64,000 bases of DNA from Nocardia nova. GTDB lineage: Bacteria; Actinomycetota; Actinomycetes; Mycobacteriales; Mycobacteriaceae. Below, piece by piece: positions 38,495 through 48,046 of the stretch (positions are counted from its first letter, which is position 1; each line of letters begins with the position of its first letter). A program made the position numbers and the translations under genes. A model generated the notes under the pieces. It saw nothing but the letters and a program-made list of their open reading frames with translations, did no database searches and was not told where the DNA came from. Location of the stretch: the NCBI RefSeq assembly GCF_002933465.1, contig NZ_PSZE01000001.1, positions 186,001 through 250,000 of the forward strand, written 5' to 3'.

Positions 38495-38513
38495 TCACAT
38501 CGCACACATGTGA
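38495..38513. promoter_or_regulatory. Inverted repeat TCACAT-N7-ATGTGA upstream of gltA2
   Basis: Six-base arms at 38495-38500 and 38508-38513 are perfect inverted repeats with seven bases between. They lie 125 bases before the gltA2 start. CRP/GlxR sites have TGTGA...TCACA, the opposite order, so this is not a standard CRP box. Regulation of gltA2 is inferred. Confidence 0.4.
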
Positions 38514-38637
38514 CCGTGAGGTAGCAGATGACGACCCTCACGGATCGACACTACCGGTGAGCAGCTAGCGTTGAGGTAAGTGCGCCGGACGCCACCGCGC
38601 CCGACGCCGACGGTTCTAGCCTGAGAGGGATCCTTCC

Positions 38638-39993
<1,356 letters not shown>

Positions 39994-40004
39994 ATTCCCT
40001 GATC

Positions 40005-40038
40005 CGAAGCCCGCCTTCCGTTCGGAAGGCGGGCTTCG
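40005..40038 (+). terminator. Perfect 16-bp stem-loop after gltA2
   Basis: Arms 40005-40020 and 40023-40038 are exact inverted repeats with a two-base loop. The stem is GC-rich with AAGG/CCTT steps. It lacks a T-run, as is common for actinobacterial terminators. Confidence 0.88.
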
Positions 40039-40203
40039 CGTATGTCGAGGGTGGTTGCCGCGCATGGCTTTTCGCGGCTCCGCTCCGGTGGGCGCTGCGC
40101 CGCAAGCGGATTCGCGCATGGCTACAAGCGCGCGTTAAGCGTCTCGCTGGCGCCGCCCGGCACCATCATTGTCGCGGCCGGGAAGCGACGCCGGGCCGCC
40201 GGA

Positions 40204-40240
40204 ATCCGGGCCTGCCTCGGAGGGGAGGGCAGGCCCGGAT
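40204..40240. repeat. 13-bp inverted repeat hairpin
   Basis: ATCCGGGCCTGCC at 40204-40216 and GGCAGGCCCGGAT at 40228-40240 are exact inverted repeats with an 11-base loop. No gene overlaps it convincingly. It could be a terminator or an RNA element. Confidence 0.75.
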
Positions 40241-40350
40241 CTCCTCTCACGCCGCCACCGATCGAGCGCGGGCGATCCACTACCCGCAACGACGCGAGTG
40301 CGACAACGACGTCCGGATCGCCCCGCGCTCGACACCCCATCTCGGCCTCC

Positions 40351-40402
40351 GCCTGCTCGCTCTGCCTGCTCGCTCTGCCTGCTCGCTCCGCCTGCGCGCT
40401 CC
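40351..40402. repeat. 13-bp tandem repeat, four copies
   Basis: Units GCCTGCTCGCTCT at 40351 and 40364 are identical; copies at 40377 (ending CC) and 40390 (GCCTGCGCGCTCC) differ by one or two bases. It sits about 210 bases before the Eis-like gene. Confidence 0.8.
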
Positions 40403-40612
40403 GGACGCGCGCGGGCGCGGCACCCGGGCAAGCGCTCAGGTCCCGCACACCGGTACCCGATCCGCCGGACGGTGCACCTCCGGGAGCGCCGCTGGCGATT
40501 GCGGCGGCGACCACCGCCGCCACCGGACCCGGCGGTACGACTGCGCCGGTGTGGACGGTCGCGCGGCGAAATCCTGGTGCGCAGGGTGGCGCGGGCGTGC
40601 GATGGTCGAGGT

Positions 40613-41815
40613 ATGGCGATCGCAGCAGAGGTCACGCTTCGACCCGCGACCGAGGACGACCTTCCCGGTATCGGGTTGCTGTTGTCGAACGCTTTCGGCG
40701 CGTCGCCCAGGGAGGATCCGGTCGTTACCGCACAGCGGCTGAAGCTGTTCCCGATCGAGCGCGCGCTCGTCGCCGTGGAGGGCGACCGCGTCGTCGGGCA
40801 TACCCGGGATACCACGATGACGCTCACGGTGCCCGGCGCGCATCCCGTCGAGGTCTGTGGCGTGGCAGGTGTCGCGGTGGCTCCGACCCATCGCCGCCGC
40901 GGGATTCTGCGCGCGATGTACACCGCACTACACGAGCGCATCGAGGCCGTCGGACTGCCGCTGACCATCTTCACCGCCAGTCGCGCCACCATCTACGGAC
41001 GGTTCGGGTACGGGCCGTGTGTGGTGGAGAATCGCGTCACGATCGATCGCCGGTTCGCCGAATTCCGGCCCACCGCACCGGATCCCGGCGGGGTGGAACT
41101 GACCTCGCTCGACGATGCGATCGCCGTGGCCCCGGGCATCTACGACCGCTGGCGGCGATTGGTGCCCGGCGCCCAGGCCCGACCACATTCGGCGTGGTTG
41201 ATTCAGCTGGTCGGCAGCGGCGGTCAGGCGGCCCTGTTCGCCCTCGTCCATCCCGACGGGTATGCGCTCTACCGCTACCACACCTCGGAGCCGCGGACAC
41301 TCACCGCCGAGGTGGTGGAATTGCGCGCGATCACCGCTGAGGCGCACGCCGCCCTGTGGCGTGCCCTGCTCGGCCTGGATCTGGTGGACACCGTCACCGC
41401 CACCATCGGTGACGACGACCCGCTGCCCTACCTGCTCACCGACTCGCGCCTGGTCCGCACGACCAGCCGCCACGACGGGCTGTGGGCACGGCCGATGGAC
41501 GTCCCCGCCGCCCTGTCCGCGCGCGACTACGAGACCGATCTGGATGTCGTTGTCGCCGTCGACGATCCGTTCCGCCACGCCGGTGGCACCTTCGCCCTGC
41601 GCGTGCGCGACGGGCGAGCCGAATGCGAACCCACCACCCGCACACCCGATCTGGAACTCGGCATCGACGTCCTCGGCAGCCTGTATCTCGGCGCCTACTC
41701 CGCCCGCACCTTCGCCATGGCGAACCGAGTGCGCGCGAAGAACTCCCGGGTGATCGCGGATGTGGACCGCGCCTTCCGGGCCGAGCGCGAACCGATCCTC
41801 GGCTGGTTCTTCTGA
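40613..41815 (+). CDS. Eis-like GNAT N-acetyltransferase
   Basis: A 400-residue protein matching the Eis (enhanced intracellular survival) family in length and layout. An N-terminal GNAT domain has VCGVAGVAVAPTHRRRGILRAMYTALHERI, which includes the acetyl-CoA-binding RRRGI loop. A second GNAT-like domain and a C-terminal sterol-carrier-like domain follow (DLDVVVAVDDPFRHAGGTFALRVRDG ...). In Eis the C-terminal carboxylate is catalytic, and this chain ends in Phe as Eis does (GWFF). Eis acetylates aminoglycosides and host or bacterial proteins; the role here is not known. ATG 40613 is the start; in-frame sequence upstream is low-complexity. Confidence 0.87.
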   Translation: MAIAAEVTLRPATEDDLPGIGLLLSNAFGASPREDPVVTAQRLKLFPIERALVAVEGDRVVGHTRDTTMTLTVPGAHPVEVCGVAGVAVAPTHRRRGILRAMYTALHERIEAVGLPLTIFTASRATIYGRFGYGPCVVENRVTIDRRFAEFRPTAPDPGGVELTSLDDAIAVAPGIYDRWRRLVPGAQARPHSAWLIQLVGSGGQAALFALVHPDGYALYRYHTSEPRTLTAEVVELRAITAEAHAALWRALLGLDLVDTVTATIGDDDPLPYLLTDSRLVRTTSRHDGLWARPMDVPAALSARDYETDLDVVVAVDDPFRHAGGTFALRVRDGRAECEPTTRTPDLELGIDVLGSLYLGAYSARTFAMANRVRAKNSRVIADVDRAFRAEREPILGWFF

Positions 41816-42053
41816 GCTGCCGCCGACCGCTGCGGCCCAACACCCAGCCGGCGCGACCGGTGCGCCCCGCTGATGCCGTCGGCGCCCTTCGACACCGCCC
41901 GATTCTCGGCAGGCGGGCGAGCGGAGCCGCCGATCGAACCGCTGAGCCGCCCGGCACGCGCCGATCGGTGGGCCGCTCACTCGGTACCAGGCGCCGGGCT
42001 GCGAAGTGATGTCGTCTCTGGTGGGTGCGGCACCGCCCTGGCATGCTGGATAC

Positions 42054-42452
42054 GTGACCCTCGTCCGGTTCGTACTGAATGTGCTCTGGTTGATCTTCGC
42101 CGGGTTCTGGCTGGCGGTGGGTTACTTCCTGGCCGGGATCCTTTGCTGCATCCTGATCATCACCATCCCGTTCGGGATCGCGTCGTTCCGGATCGGGGCC
42201 TACGTGCTGTGGCCGTTCGGCCGGGAGGTGGTGGCCAAGCCGGGCGCGGGAGCTCCCTCGCTGATCGGCAACATCATCTGGGTGATCTTCGCGGGGTTCT
42301 GGCTGGCGATCGGGCACCTGGTCACCAGCATTCCGCTGTTCGTCTCCATCATCGGGATTCCGTTCGGCTGGGCGAACCTGAAACTCATCCCGGTCTCGCT
42401 GATGCCGCTGGGGCGCGAAATCGTCTCCAGCGAGCACGCTTTCGTGGCCTGA
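42054..42452 (+). CDS. YccF-domain small membrane protein
   Basis: A 132-residue membrane protein with two tandem YccF-like modules. Each has the pattern (N)xxWxIFAGFWLAxG followed by hydrophobic segments and IPFG. LNVLWLIFAGFWLAVGYF and NIIWVIFAGFWLAIGHL are obvious repeats. Two basic GRE motifs follow IPFG segments (WPFGREVV, MPLGREIV). The function of YccF proteins is unknown. GTG 42054 is preferred: it starts just before the first hydrophobic segment. It is convergent with the MarR gene, which ends 13 bases later. Confidence 0.85.
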   Translation: MTLVRFVLNVLWLIFAGFWLAVGYFLAGILCCILIITIPFGIASFRIGAYVLWPFGREVVAKPGAGAPSLIGNIIWVIFAGFWLAIGHLVTSIPLFVSIIGIPFGWANLKLIPVSLMPLGREIVSSEHAFVA

Positions 42453-42465
42453 GCGCCGGACGGTT

Positions 42466-42903
42466 CTACTCCGAGTCGGCGACCAACTGCTTCATGATCG
42501 CGACCGCGTCGTCGAGCACCCGCAGCTGATCGGGGGTCAACCCGGACAGCTGATCGAACATCCAGGCCTCGCGGGCGTTGTTCTCGTCCTGAATCAGCGC
42601 CTTGCCGGCATCCGAGAGCGAGACGATGACCTGGCGGCCGTCGGTAGGATGCGGATCGCGCTTGACCAGCTGCAACTCCGAGAGCGAGGCGATCACTCGC
42701 GTCATCGACGGTGGCTGCACCCGCTCCTTGGCGGCGAGTGCACCGGGAGTCATCGCCCCGTCCCTGGCCAAGGTCGCCAGAGCCGACAGCTGGGTGAGCG
42801 AAATCTGCGCGGCGGCACGATGGCCGCGCAGATGGCGCGTCAGCCGCACGACCGCCAGGGACAGTTCACCGGCGAGCGCACGGATATCGGAGGGCGTTGT
42901 CAC
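42466..42903 (-). CDS. MarR-family transcriptional regulator, Rv0880-like
   Basis: A 145-residue winged-helix repressor. The recognition helix lies in LTQLSALATLARDGAMTPGALAAKERVQPPSMTRVIASL, and the wing in RDPHPTDGRQVIVSLSDAGKALI. Size and neighbours fit Rv0880. The GTG at 42903 lies 21 bases from a perfect 14-bp palindrome in the divergent region, a probable autoregulatory operator. The ligand is unknown. Together with the DUF2530 membrane gene across the operator it forms a conserved divergent pair. Confidence 0.92.
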   Translation of the reverse strand: MTTPSDIRALAGELSLAVVRLTRHLRGHRAAAQISLTQLSALATLARDGAMTPGALAAKERVQPPSMTRVIASLSELQLVKRDPHPTDGRQVIVSLSDAGKALIQDENNAREAWMFDQLSGLTPDQLRVLDDAVAIMKQLVADSE

Positions 42904-42923
42904 AGAGCAAAACGATACGGGAC

Positions 42924-42937
42924 ACCACATATGTGGT
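42924..42937. promoter_or_regulatory. Probable MarR operator: 14-bp perfect palindrome ACCACATATGTGGT
   Basis: The site lies between the divergent marR-like and DUF2530 genes, 20 bases from one start and 29 from the other. It is exactly symmetric. Spacing would allow it to cover both promoters. The role is inferred from place and symmetry. Confidence 0.7.
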
Positions 42938-42966
42938 TCGCCGTTCCCGCCGCTATCGTTGACTTC

Positions 42967-43203
42967 GTGACCCCCGAGGTACCCGAGATCCCGCCGCGGC
43001 TGACCGATCCGCGTCCCGTTCTGGCAGTCGGCTCGCTGGTGTGGCTCGTGGCGACGGTCGTGGTCTGGTGCAACGACAGCTGGGCCGACGCGCGGCCGAT
43101 CTGTTTGATGGGACTGGGGGTCGGACTGCTCGGGTACAGCATTTTCGTGATTCAACGCCGCGGCGCCCGCAGGGGTGACAAAGGCGCACAGAAAGGGCTG
43201 TGA
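42967..43203 (+). CDS. DUF2530 small membrane protein, Rv0879c-like
   Basis: A 78-residue protein with two hydrophobic segments (LAVGSLVWLVATVVVW and CLMGLGVGLLGYSIFVI), preceded by the conserved IPPRLTDPRPV. This is the DUF2530 pattern. GTG 42967 is taken as the start. ATG 42931 is in frame but falls within the palindromic operator. The C-terminus is basic (QRRGARRGDKGAQKGL). The function is unknown; its divergent position to the MarR gene suggests it may be one target of that regulator. Confidence 0.8.
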   Translation: MTPEVPEIPPRLTDPRPVLAVGSLVWLVATVVVWCNDSWADARPICLMGLGVGLLGYSIFVIQRRGARRGDKGAQKGL

Positions 43204-43290
43204 CACCCAGCCGACCCGCGCCACGCCGAGCGCGCCGACTTTACAGTGCGCGAATTGACTCATCGCGTCCTGGCGGCTTAACTCGCTTCC

Positions 43291-43917
43291 GTGTCCTCCC
43301 GATTGAGCGTCGAAGAACGACGAGCCCACCTCATCGAGGCCGCCATCGGCCTCGCGGAGAAAAAGGGTGTCGCCGGGGTAACTACACGCGATGTCGCGCA
43401 GGCGGCCGGGGTATCGCTCGGTGTGGTGCATTACTGTTTCGAGAACAAAGATGCGCTGATGACCGAACTGGTCAAAGCATTGTCGATGGAATTGCGCGAT
43501 TCCGTCGAGACCAATGAAACGGTCTGGCAGGAAGTCGGAAGTGGAAAAGAATCCCTTCAAAATCTGGTTCGCGCCAGCCTGGAACTGCTCTGGCTGAACA
43601 TCGAATCCACACCGCAACGACAACTGCTCACCTACGAAACCACCACCTACGCTTTGCGTGAAAGTGAGCAGACCCCAGCGAAACTCGCGATCGCGCGCGA
43701 ACAGTATCTGTTCAACGACGCCACCGTCGCCGATGTCCTCGAGCACGGGCGCGTGGCCACCGGAACCGAATGGCGAATCCCGGTTCAGACCTTGAGCCGA
43801 TTCACCCTGAATGTCATCGACGGAATCGTTTTGCGCTGGCTCGTCGACGACGACAGCGCGGCGGTCCGCACCCAGCTCGACGTGCTCGCGGAAATGATCA
43901 CCACCTACGCGAAATAG
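43291..43917 (+). CDS. TetR-family transcriptional regulator
   Basis: A 208-residue TetR repressor. The helix-turn-helix is at residues 28-58: VTTRDVAQAAGVSLGVVHYCFENKDAL. The C-terminal ligand-binding half is variable but clearly helical (LVRASLELLWLNIESTPQRQLLTYETTTYALRE). Base use in this gene is a little less GC-rich than in neighbouring genes, visible in AAA and GAA codons. GTG 43291 is the start. The gene is convergent with the sacsin-like gene. Its target and ligand cannot be told from here. Confidence 0.9.
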   Translation: MSSRLSVEERRAHLIEAAIGLAEKKGVAGVTTRDVAQAAGVSLGVVHYCFENKDALMTELVKALSMELRDSVETNETVWQEVGSGKESLQNLVRASLELLWLNIESTPQRQLLTYETTTYALRESEQTPAKLAIAREQYLFNDATVADVLEHGRVATGTEWRIPVQTLSRFTLNVIDGIVLRWLVDDDSAAVRTQLDVLAEMITTYAK

Positions 43918-43929
43918 CCGCGCCGCGTA

Positions 43930-46812
43930 TCACGAACTCGGCAGCCGCTGCACGTGGGTGGTGTCGCCCGCGCGCCACCACGGCACGGCCACGGTGGCCT
44001 CGTAGGCGCCGGTGAGCCGGACCTCCAGCCGGTCGTGCAGGACCAGCTCACCCGTCAGCGACGGCAGGCCGAACTGCAGCCGCAACAGCACACCCAGCGG
44101 CTCGTCCGCCCAGGTTGTCCGTTTTCCGGCGCCGAGCACCTCGGCATGGACCGCCTCGGAGGCAGCGGCCACGTCGAGCAGCGTGGCCAGTTCGCCCGCA
44201 TGCTCGATATCGCCGGCGACCAGGCGATCCGGCGGCAGCGCCAGACCGAGCCAGGGCCGGTCCAGAACCAGCGCCAGGTCCGGATCGATCACCGCTCCCG
44301 ACAGCGCACGCACCCGTTCCGGCACGCCGATCTCGTCGAGATCCAGATGCGGCACGGCGGCGGCGAGCCGGCGATAAGTTTGCGAAACCGCTTCCGGGGT
44401 GGGCTTTTTCGCAGGATCTGCCAGTGCCTCGAGCAGGGCCACGGCCAAATCGGCGGTGATGTTCGAGGGATCGGCGAGCACCGCGCCGAGGGCTGCCGAA
44501 TCGGCCGGCGTGAAGCCCGGGAGCTCGGGCAGCAGATCGGCGAACACCGGATCCGATCCGGCCTGATACACACCGAGTGGGCGATCGCCGACCCGCGCGT
44601 GGCGGCGCAACCACCAGGCGGTGTAGCCGTCACGGTCGGCGAGCAGACGGCGGGTCGCCGGTTCGGCCAGCAGCAGCCGCAGCGCCTGCGGCCAGGCGCC
44701 GTCGGCGACCAGATCCAGATCCCGCACCGCGGCGAACTCCGGCGGATCTTCCGGCAACCCCTGCCACCAGCGGTCCTCGTCGTCGAGGTCGTGATCGGGG
44801 CCGGTCGGGTCGGTTTCGGTGACGACGGTGAAACCCCAGCCGACGCCGATCGCGCGCAGGGCCGCCGCCGGATGCCGCTGCGCGACGGCGGTGTCGAGCG
44901 TGCCGAACGGGGAATCCGCGATCAGCACCTCGGCCAGCGGGGCATCCGGGAGTAGAAGTTCGTCGGCCGGGCGCAATTCGCCGGTGTCGTCGGGCAATTC
45001 GAGCGCGCCGAGCCAGGTCGGCAGTGTGGTGTCCGGCGGCAGGTGGGCGGCCAGGCCCAGCACTGCCTCGCGCAGCTCCTCGTCGTCGGATCGATAGTCC
45101 AGTTCGGCTCGCAGCGCGGTATCGGTCAGCAGATCCTCGACCCCGGCCTGCTGTGCGCCGAGCCGGCCGAGTAGTTCGTGCGCGGCCTCCGGGTGGACCA
45201 GCCGCGCCCACGGCACCGCCACCGCTTCCTCGAGCTGATCGTCGAGCACCACCGTGCGCGGGCCGGTGACCAGGCGGCCGTCGGAGAGCGGCACGGCCAG
45301 CGCGCCCAGCTCCTCGGCCGCGAGCGGATCGGTCACGAACGGTTCCAGCGCGTCGTAGAGCGAATACCACCACTGCGGCGGGCGCTGCACACTTCCGGTC
45401 AGTTCGGCCACCCGAGCCAGGCCGATGCGATGCACGTCCAGCACGCCCAGCAGTTCGGCGCAGGCGCGACCGGACAGCTCCGGGATCACCAGCGGGCCGA
45501 GCAGACCTGCCAGCAGGTCCGCCAGTTCGGTTGTGACGCCGAGGAATACGCTCGCGCGATTCGGAGCCGCGTCGGCACGCCGCGGCCCGGCGGTGGTCGA
45601 CAGCCCAGCGATCTCGGCAGGCAGCGGCGCCACACCGGTACGCATCACCTCATCGATACCCGGCAGCGTGATCGCGACGTCCAAATCGGCGGGAGCACTG
45701 TCGGCGGAGGCACGGTCGGGATCGGTGAGCACCGGCAGCCAAGGATGTTCGCGCAACTCGTTCACCAGCGCCTCGCGCAGCAGACCGTCGGCCTCGCTGC
45801 GGGCGAAACCGGGCGCCGGAACCAGCGCCAGGCGATCCTCCGGTGGCAGGGCGCGGGCGAAACCCGCATAGCCCTCGGCCAATTCGGCCACCCGGGCGCC
45901 GGGCATCAGGCGGCGCCGATCCGGTTGCAGCGCGATATCGGCGATCACCAGGGCGGGCAGGGAGAGTTCCTCGTCGGTGCGGGTCGGTGCGCGCAGCACA
46001 TCAGGGCGCGCCGCAACGGCCCGGCCGTCTCGCAGCGGGAGCAGCCAGCGCGCCCGCGCGGTGGTGTACTGCCACCACCGGAAGTCCTCGCCGGACGGGG
46101 AGGTGATACCGACCTGCTGCAAGCCGTTGCCCGCATCCTCCACCGCACGCCAGGATTCGTCGTCCTCGATCCGGATCGAATGCAGGCCCGGCAGTTCCAG
46201 CAGCAGATCCACCACCTCGGCTCGCATGGCCGCGAGCAGTTGCGCGGCGTCGACGTCCTCGCGCAACCAGACCACGATCTCGCTGTCGAACCCGGTTGCC
46301 GGTGCGACCGGCACCGACCAGGCCAAGCGCAGTACCGGCACGGCGGGGCCGTCCGCACCGGCGGGGATGTCGATACCGTTGTCGCGCAGTTCGATCAGGG
46401 TCTGAGCACGGGAGAATCGCAAAGACCCGGTGGTGGAGCGAAATTCCACCTCGTCACCGGCGGAGAGCACCGCCGTGAACCCGACACCGAATCGGCCGAC
46501 CGAGGTACCCGTCTTGCCCGACGCTCGCAAGGCCGTCAGCGCGTGCACACCGGAAAGATCCAGCGGGGCGCCGGTATTGGCGATGTGCAGGGCGCGGCCG
46601 CGCAGCCGCACCGACACCCGGCCGGAGACCCCGGCCTTGACCGCGGCGTCGGCGGCGTTCTGCGCCAGCTCGGTCAGCAACCGATCGCGATATCCGGCCC
46701 GGACCAGATCCGCCTCGGTGGCGGCGTCCTCGCGCAGACGAGTCGGCGAATTCCGCCATGCGGTAAGTACTCCCGCACGCAAGTCCGCGGTGCCGAACGG
46801 ATCCTGTGTCAC
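43930..46812 (-). CDS. Sacsin-like GHKL ATPase protein (960 aa), function unknown
   Basis: A 960-residue protein with an N-terminal Hsp90/sacsin-type ATP-binding domain. The N box is LLTELAQNAADAAVKA (residues 45-60), a short strand/loop with LHIANTGAPLDLSGVHALTALRASGKT follows, and the G2 motif is SVGRFGVGFTAVLSAGDEVEF. No His-kinase or gyrase domains are seen. From about residue 200 the protein is a long, mostly helical, Leu/Ala/Asp-rich region without a recognised family. Sacsin-like ATPases are chaperone-like in eukaryotes; the bacterial role is unknown. GTG 46812 is the start. It follows the DUF3027 gene with a 26-base gap, so the two probably form an operon. Confidence 0.8.
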   Translation of the reverse strand: MTQDPFGTADLRAGVLTAWRNSPTRLREDAATEADLVRAGYRDRLLTELAQNAADAAVKAGVSGRVSVRLRGRALHIANTGAPLDLSGVHALTALRASGKTGTSVGRFGVGFTAVLSAGDEVEFRSTTGSLRFSRAQTLIELRDNGIDIPAGADGPAVPVLRLAWSVPVAPATGFDSEIVVWLREDVDAAQLLAAMRAEVVDLLLELPGLHSIRIEDDESWRAVEDAGNGLQQVGITSPSGEDFRWWQYTTARARWLLPLRDGRAVAARPDVLRAPTRTDEELSLPALVIADIALQPDRRRLMPGARVAELAEGYAGFARALPPEDRLALVPAPGFARSEADGLLREALVNELREHPWLPVLTDPDRASADSAPADLDVAITLPGIDEVMRTGVAPLPAEIAGLSTTAGPRRADAAPNRASVFLGVTTELADLLAGLLGPLVIPELSGRACAELLGVLDVHRIGLARVAELTGSVQRPPQWWYSLYDALEPFVTDPLAAEELGALAVPLSDGRLVTGPRTVVLDDQLEEAVAVPWARLVHPEAAHELLGRLGAQQAGVEDLLTDTALRAELDYRSDDEELREAVLGLAAHLPPDTTLPTWLGALELPDDTGELRPADELLLPDAPLAEVLIADSPFGTLDTAVAQRHPAAALRAIGVGWGFTVVTETDPTGPDHDLDDEDRWWQGLPEDPPEFAAVRDLDLVADGAWPQALRLLLAEPATRRLLADRDGYTAWWLRRHARVGDRPLGVYQAGSDPVFADLLPELPGFTPADSAALGAVLADPSNITADLAVALLEALADPAKKPTPEAVSQTYRRLAAAVPHLDLDEIGVPERVRALSGAVIDPDLALVLDRPWLGLALPPDRLVAGDIEHAGELATLLDVAAASEAVHAEVLGAGKRTTWADEPLGVLLRLQFGLPSLTGELVLHDRLEVRLTGAYEATVAVPWWRAGDTTHVQRLPSS

Positions 46813-46838
46813 CCCTACGGCTCCCCCGCTCGCGCTCG

Positions 46839-48029
46839 TCAGTTCTCCTCCGCCGCCCCGGTCTCGCCCGGCTGCACCCGCACCGCGGACACCGCCCAGG
46901 CATCGCTGTAGCGCGTGATACCGGTGCCGGCACTCTCGGCAGCTTCGGTGGCGGGGCGGCCGGTGGCAGCATCCACCTCAGCGGCATCGCCAGCGGCCTC
47001 CGCGCCGGCGGGATCGGAGTTCGCGCCCCCGGACATGCCGGCAACGGCGACTGAGGGAACTTCGGCATCCTCGACCGCAGCGGCACCCTTCGTGACCTCG
47101 CCGCTCGTGACGGCATCCGACGCGCTGTCGGCGTCGTCGTCTTCAGCGGCGCCCGTAGTGGGGTCCGTCGCAGCGGGGTCCGTCGACGACTCCGTGCCTG
47201 TCGATGACTCCGTGCCTGTCGACGACTCCGGCTCGATGGTGGACGGCGCCGCGGCCTCGGCGGACCCGTCCCGCGCGGTCAGTTCCTCTACCGGAACGAC
47301 CTCGATCGCCGCATCGTCGTAGGCCTCGTACAGCGGTGAGCCGGCACCGGTGGGCATTTCGGTGTCGGAATGGGCGCCACAGCCGTATTCGACGTGGACC
47401 ACCCGGCCGTCGGCGCCCATCGCGTTGGCGCAGACACCGAAGGCGGCGCGCAACGCACCGGCGAGGGGCACGAAGAACCCGCACACTCCGCAGGTTCCGG
47501 GGGCCGAACGCGCCATCTCGGTGTCGGGGCCGAATTCGGAGTACCAGCGCTCGGCGGCCTCCAGGCGGCCCGCACGGCTGAGGACCTGGCGGCGGCCGAG
47601 GCCGACCTCCTCGCACACCTCGTCGACCACCGGGTCGCCGGTCTCCAGATATCCCGGCACCAGGCGCGGATCGTCGACGCGCGGGGCGAGCAGATCGCCG
47701 GGGGCCAGATCGCCGGGGCGGATGCGCTGATCCCACGGCACGAATTCCGGGGCCACCAGTGCGTCCGGCCCAGGCAGCAGGGCGGATTCGCTGACCGTCG
47801 CGTATTCGGCATCGGGCGCGGCCGCGACCACGACCTCCCACCGCCAGCCGCGGTACCCCGGCAGGGTCGCCGCGAAGTGATGGGTGGCCGCACACTCGTT
47901 CTCGCCGGTGACGCCCAGATGTTCGCCCACACCCGTGGGCTGCAACTCCAGGAGCGCACGGCGAGCCAGGTCGACCGCCCCCGCCAGGATCGGTCGCACA
48001 CCGGACTCCGAAACAGACACTGCGCTCAC
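46839..48029 (-). CDS. DUF3027 protein, Rv0877-like, with disordered C-terminus
   Basis: A 396-residue protein. The first 250 residues are conserved and contain VGEHLGVTGENECAATHHFAATLPGYRGWRWEVVVA and a Cys/His cluster, TCGVCGFFVPLAGALRAAFGVCANAMGADGRVVHVEYGCGAHSD, which looks like a metal-binding site. The family is DUF3027. The last 140 residues are Ala/Asp/Ser/Thr-rich, with SSTGTE repeated because of an 18-bp tandem repeat at 47182-47230. M. tuberculosis Rv0877 is shorter and lacks that tail. GTG 48029 is the start. It is upstream of the sacsin-like ATPase on the same strand. Function unknown. Confidence 0.85.
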   Translation of the reverse strand: MSAVSVSESGVRPILAGAVDLARRALLELQPTGVGEHLGVTGENECAATHHFAATLPGYRGWRWEVVVAAAPDAEYATVSESALLPGPDALVAPEFVPWDQRIRPGDLAPGDLLAPRVDDPRLVPGYLETGDPVVDEVCEEVGLGRRQVLSRAGRLEAAERWYSEFGPDTEMARSAPGTCGVCGFFVPLAGALRAAFGVCANAMGADGRVVHVEYGCGAHSDTEMPTGAGSPLYEAYDDAAIEVVPVEELTARDGSAEAAAPSTIEPESSTGTESSTGTESSTDPAATDPTTGAAEDDDADSASDAVTSGEVTKGAAAVEDAEVPSVAVAGMSGGANSDPAGAEAAGDAAEVDAATGRPATEAAESAGTGITRYSDAWAVSAVRVQPGETGAAEEN

Positions 48030-48046
48030 GTCCTACATTTTGCCGT

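Larger units (their letters stand above)
40039..40612. other. 574-base repeat-rich intergenic region before the Eis-like gene
   Basis: No convincing gene is seen. Several frames stay open but their products are Arg/Pro/Ala-rich and overlap one another. The region holds a strong hairpin at 40204-40240 and a four-copy 13-bp tandem repeat at 40351-40402, both listed separately. It may be a decayed locus. Confidence 0.55.

Noticed and set aside
40122..40523. Minus-strand frame of 133 codons in the 40 kb gap
   Set aside because: Low-complexity product, overlaps repeats and other open frames, and has no similarity to known families that I can see.
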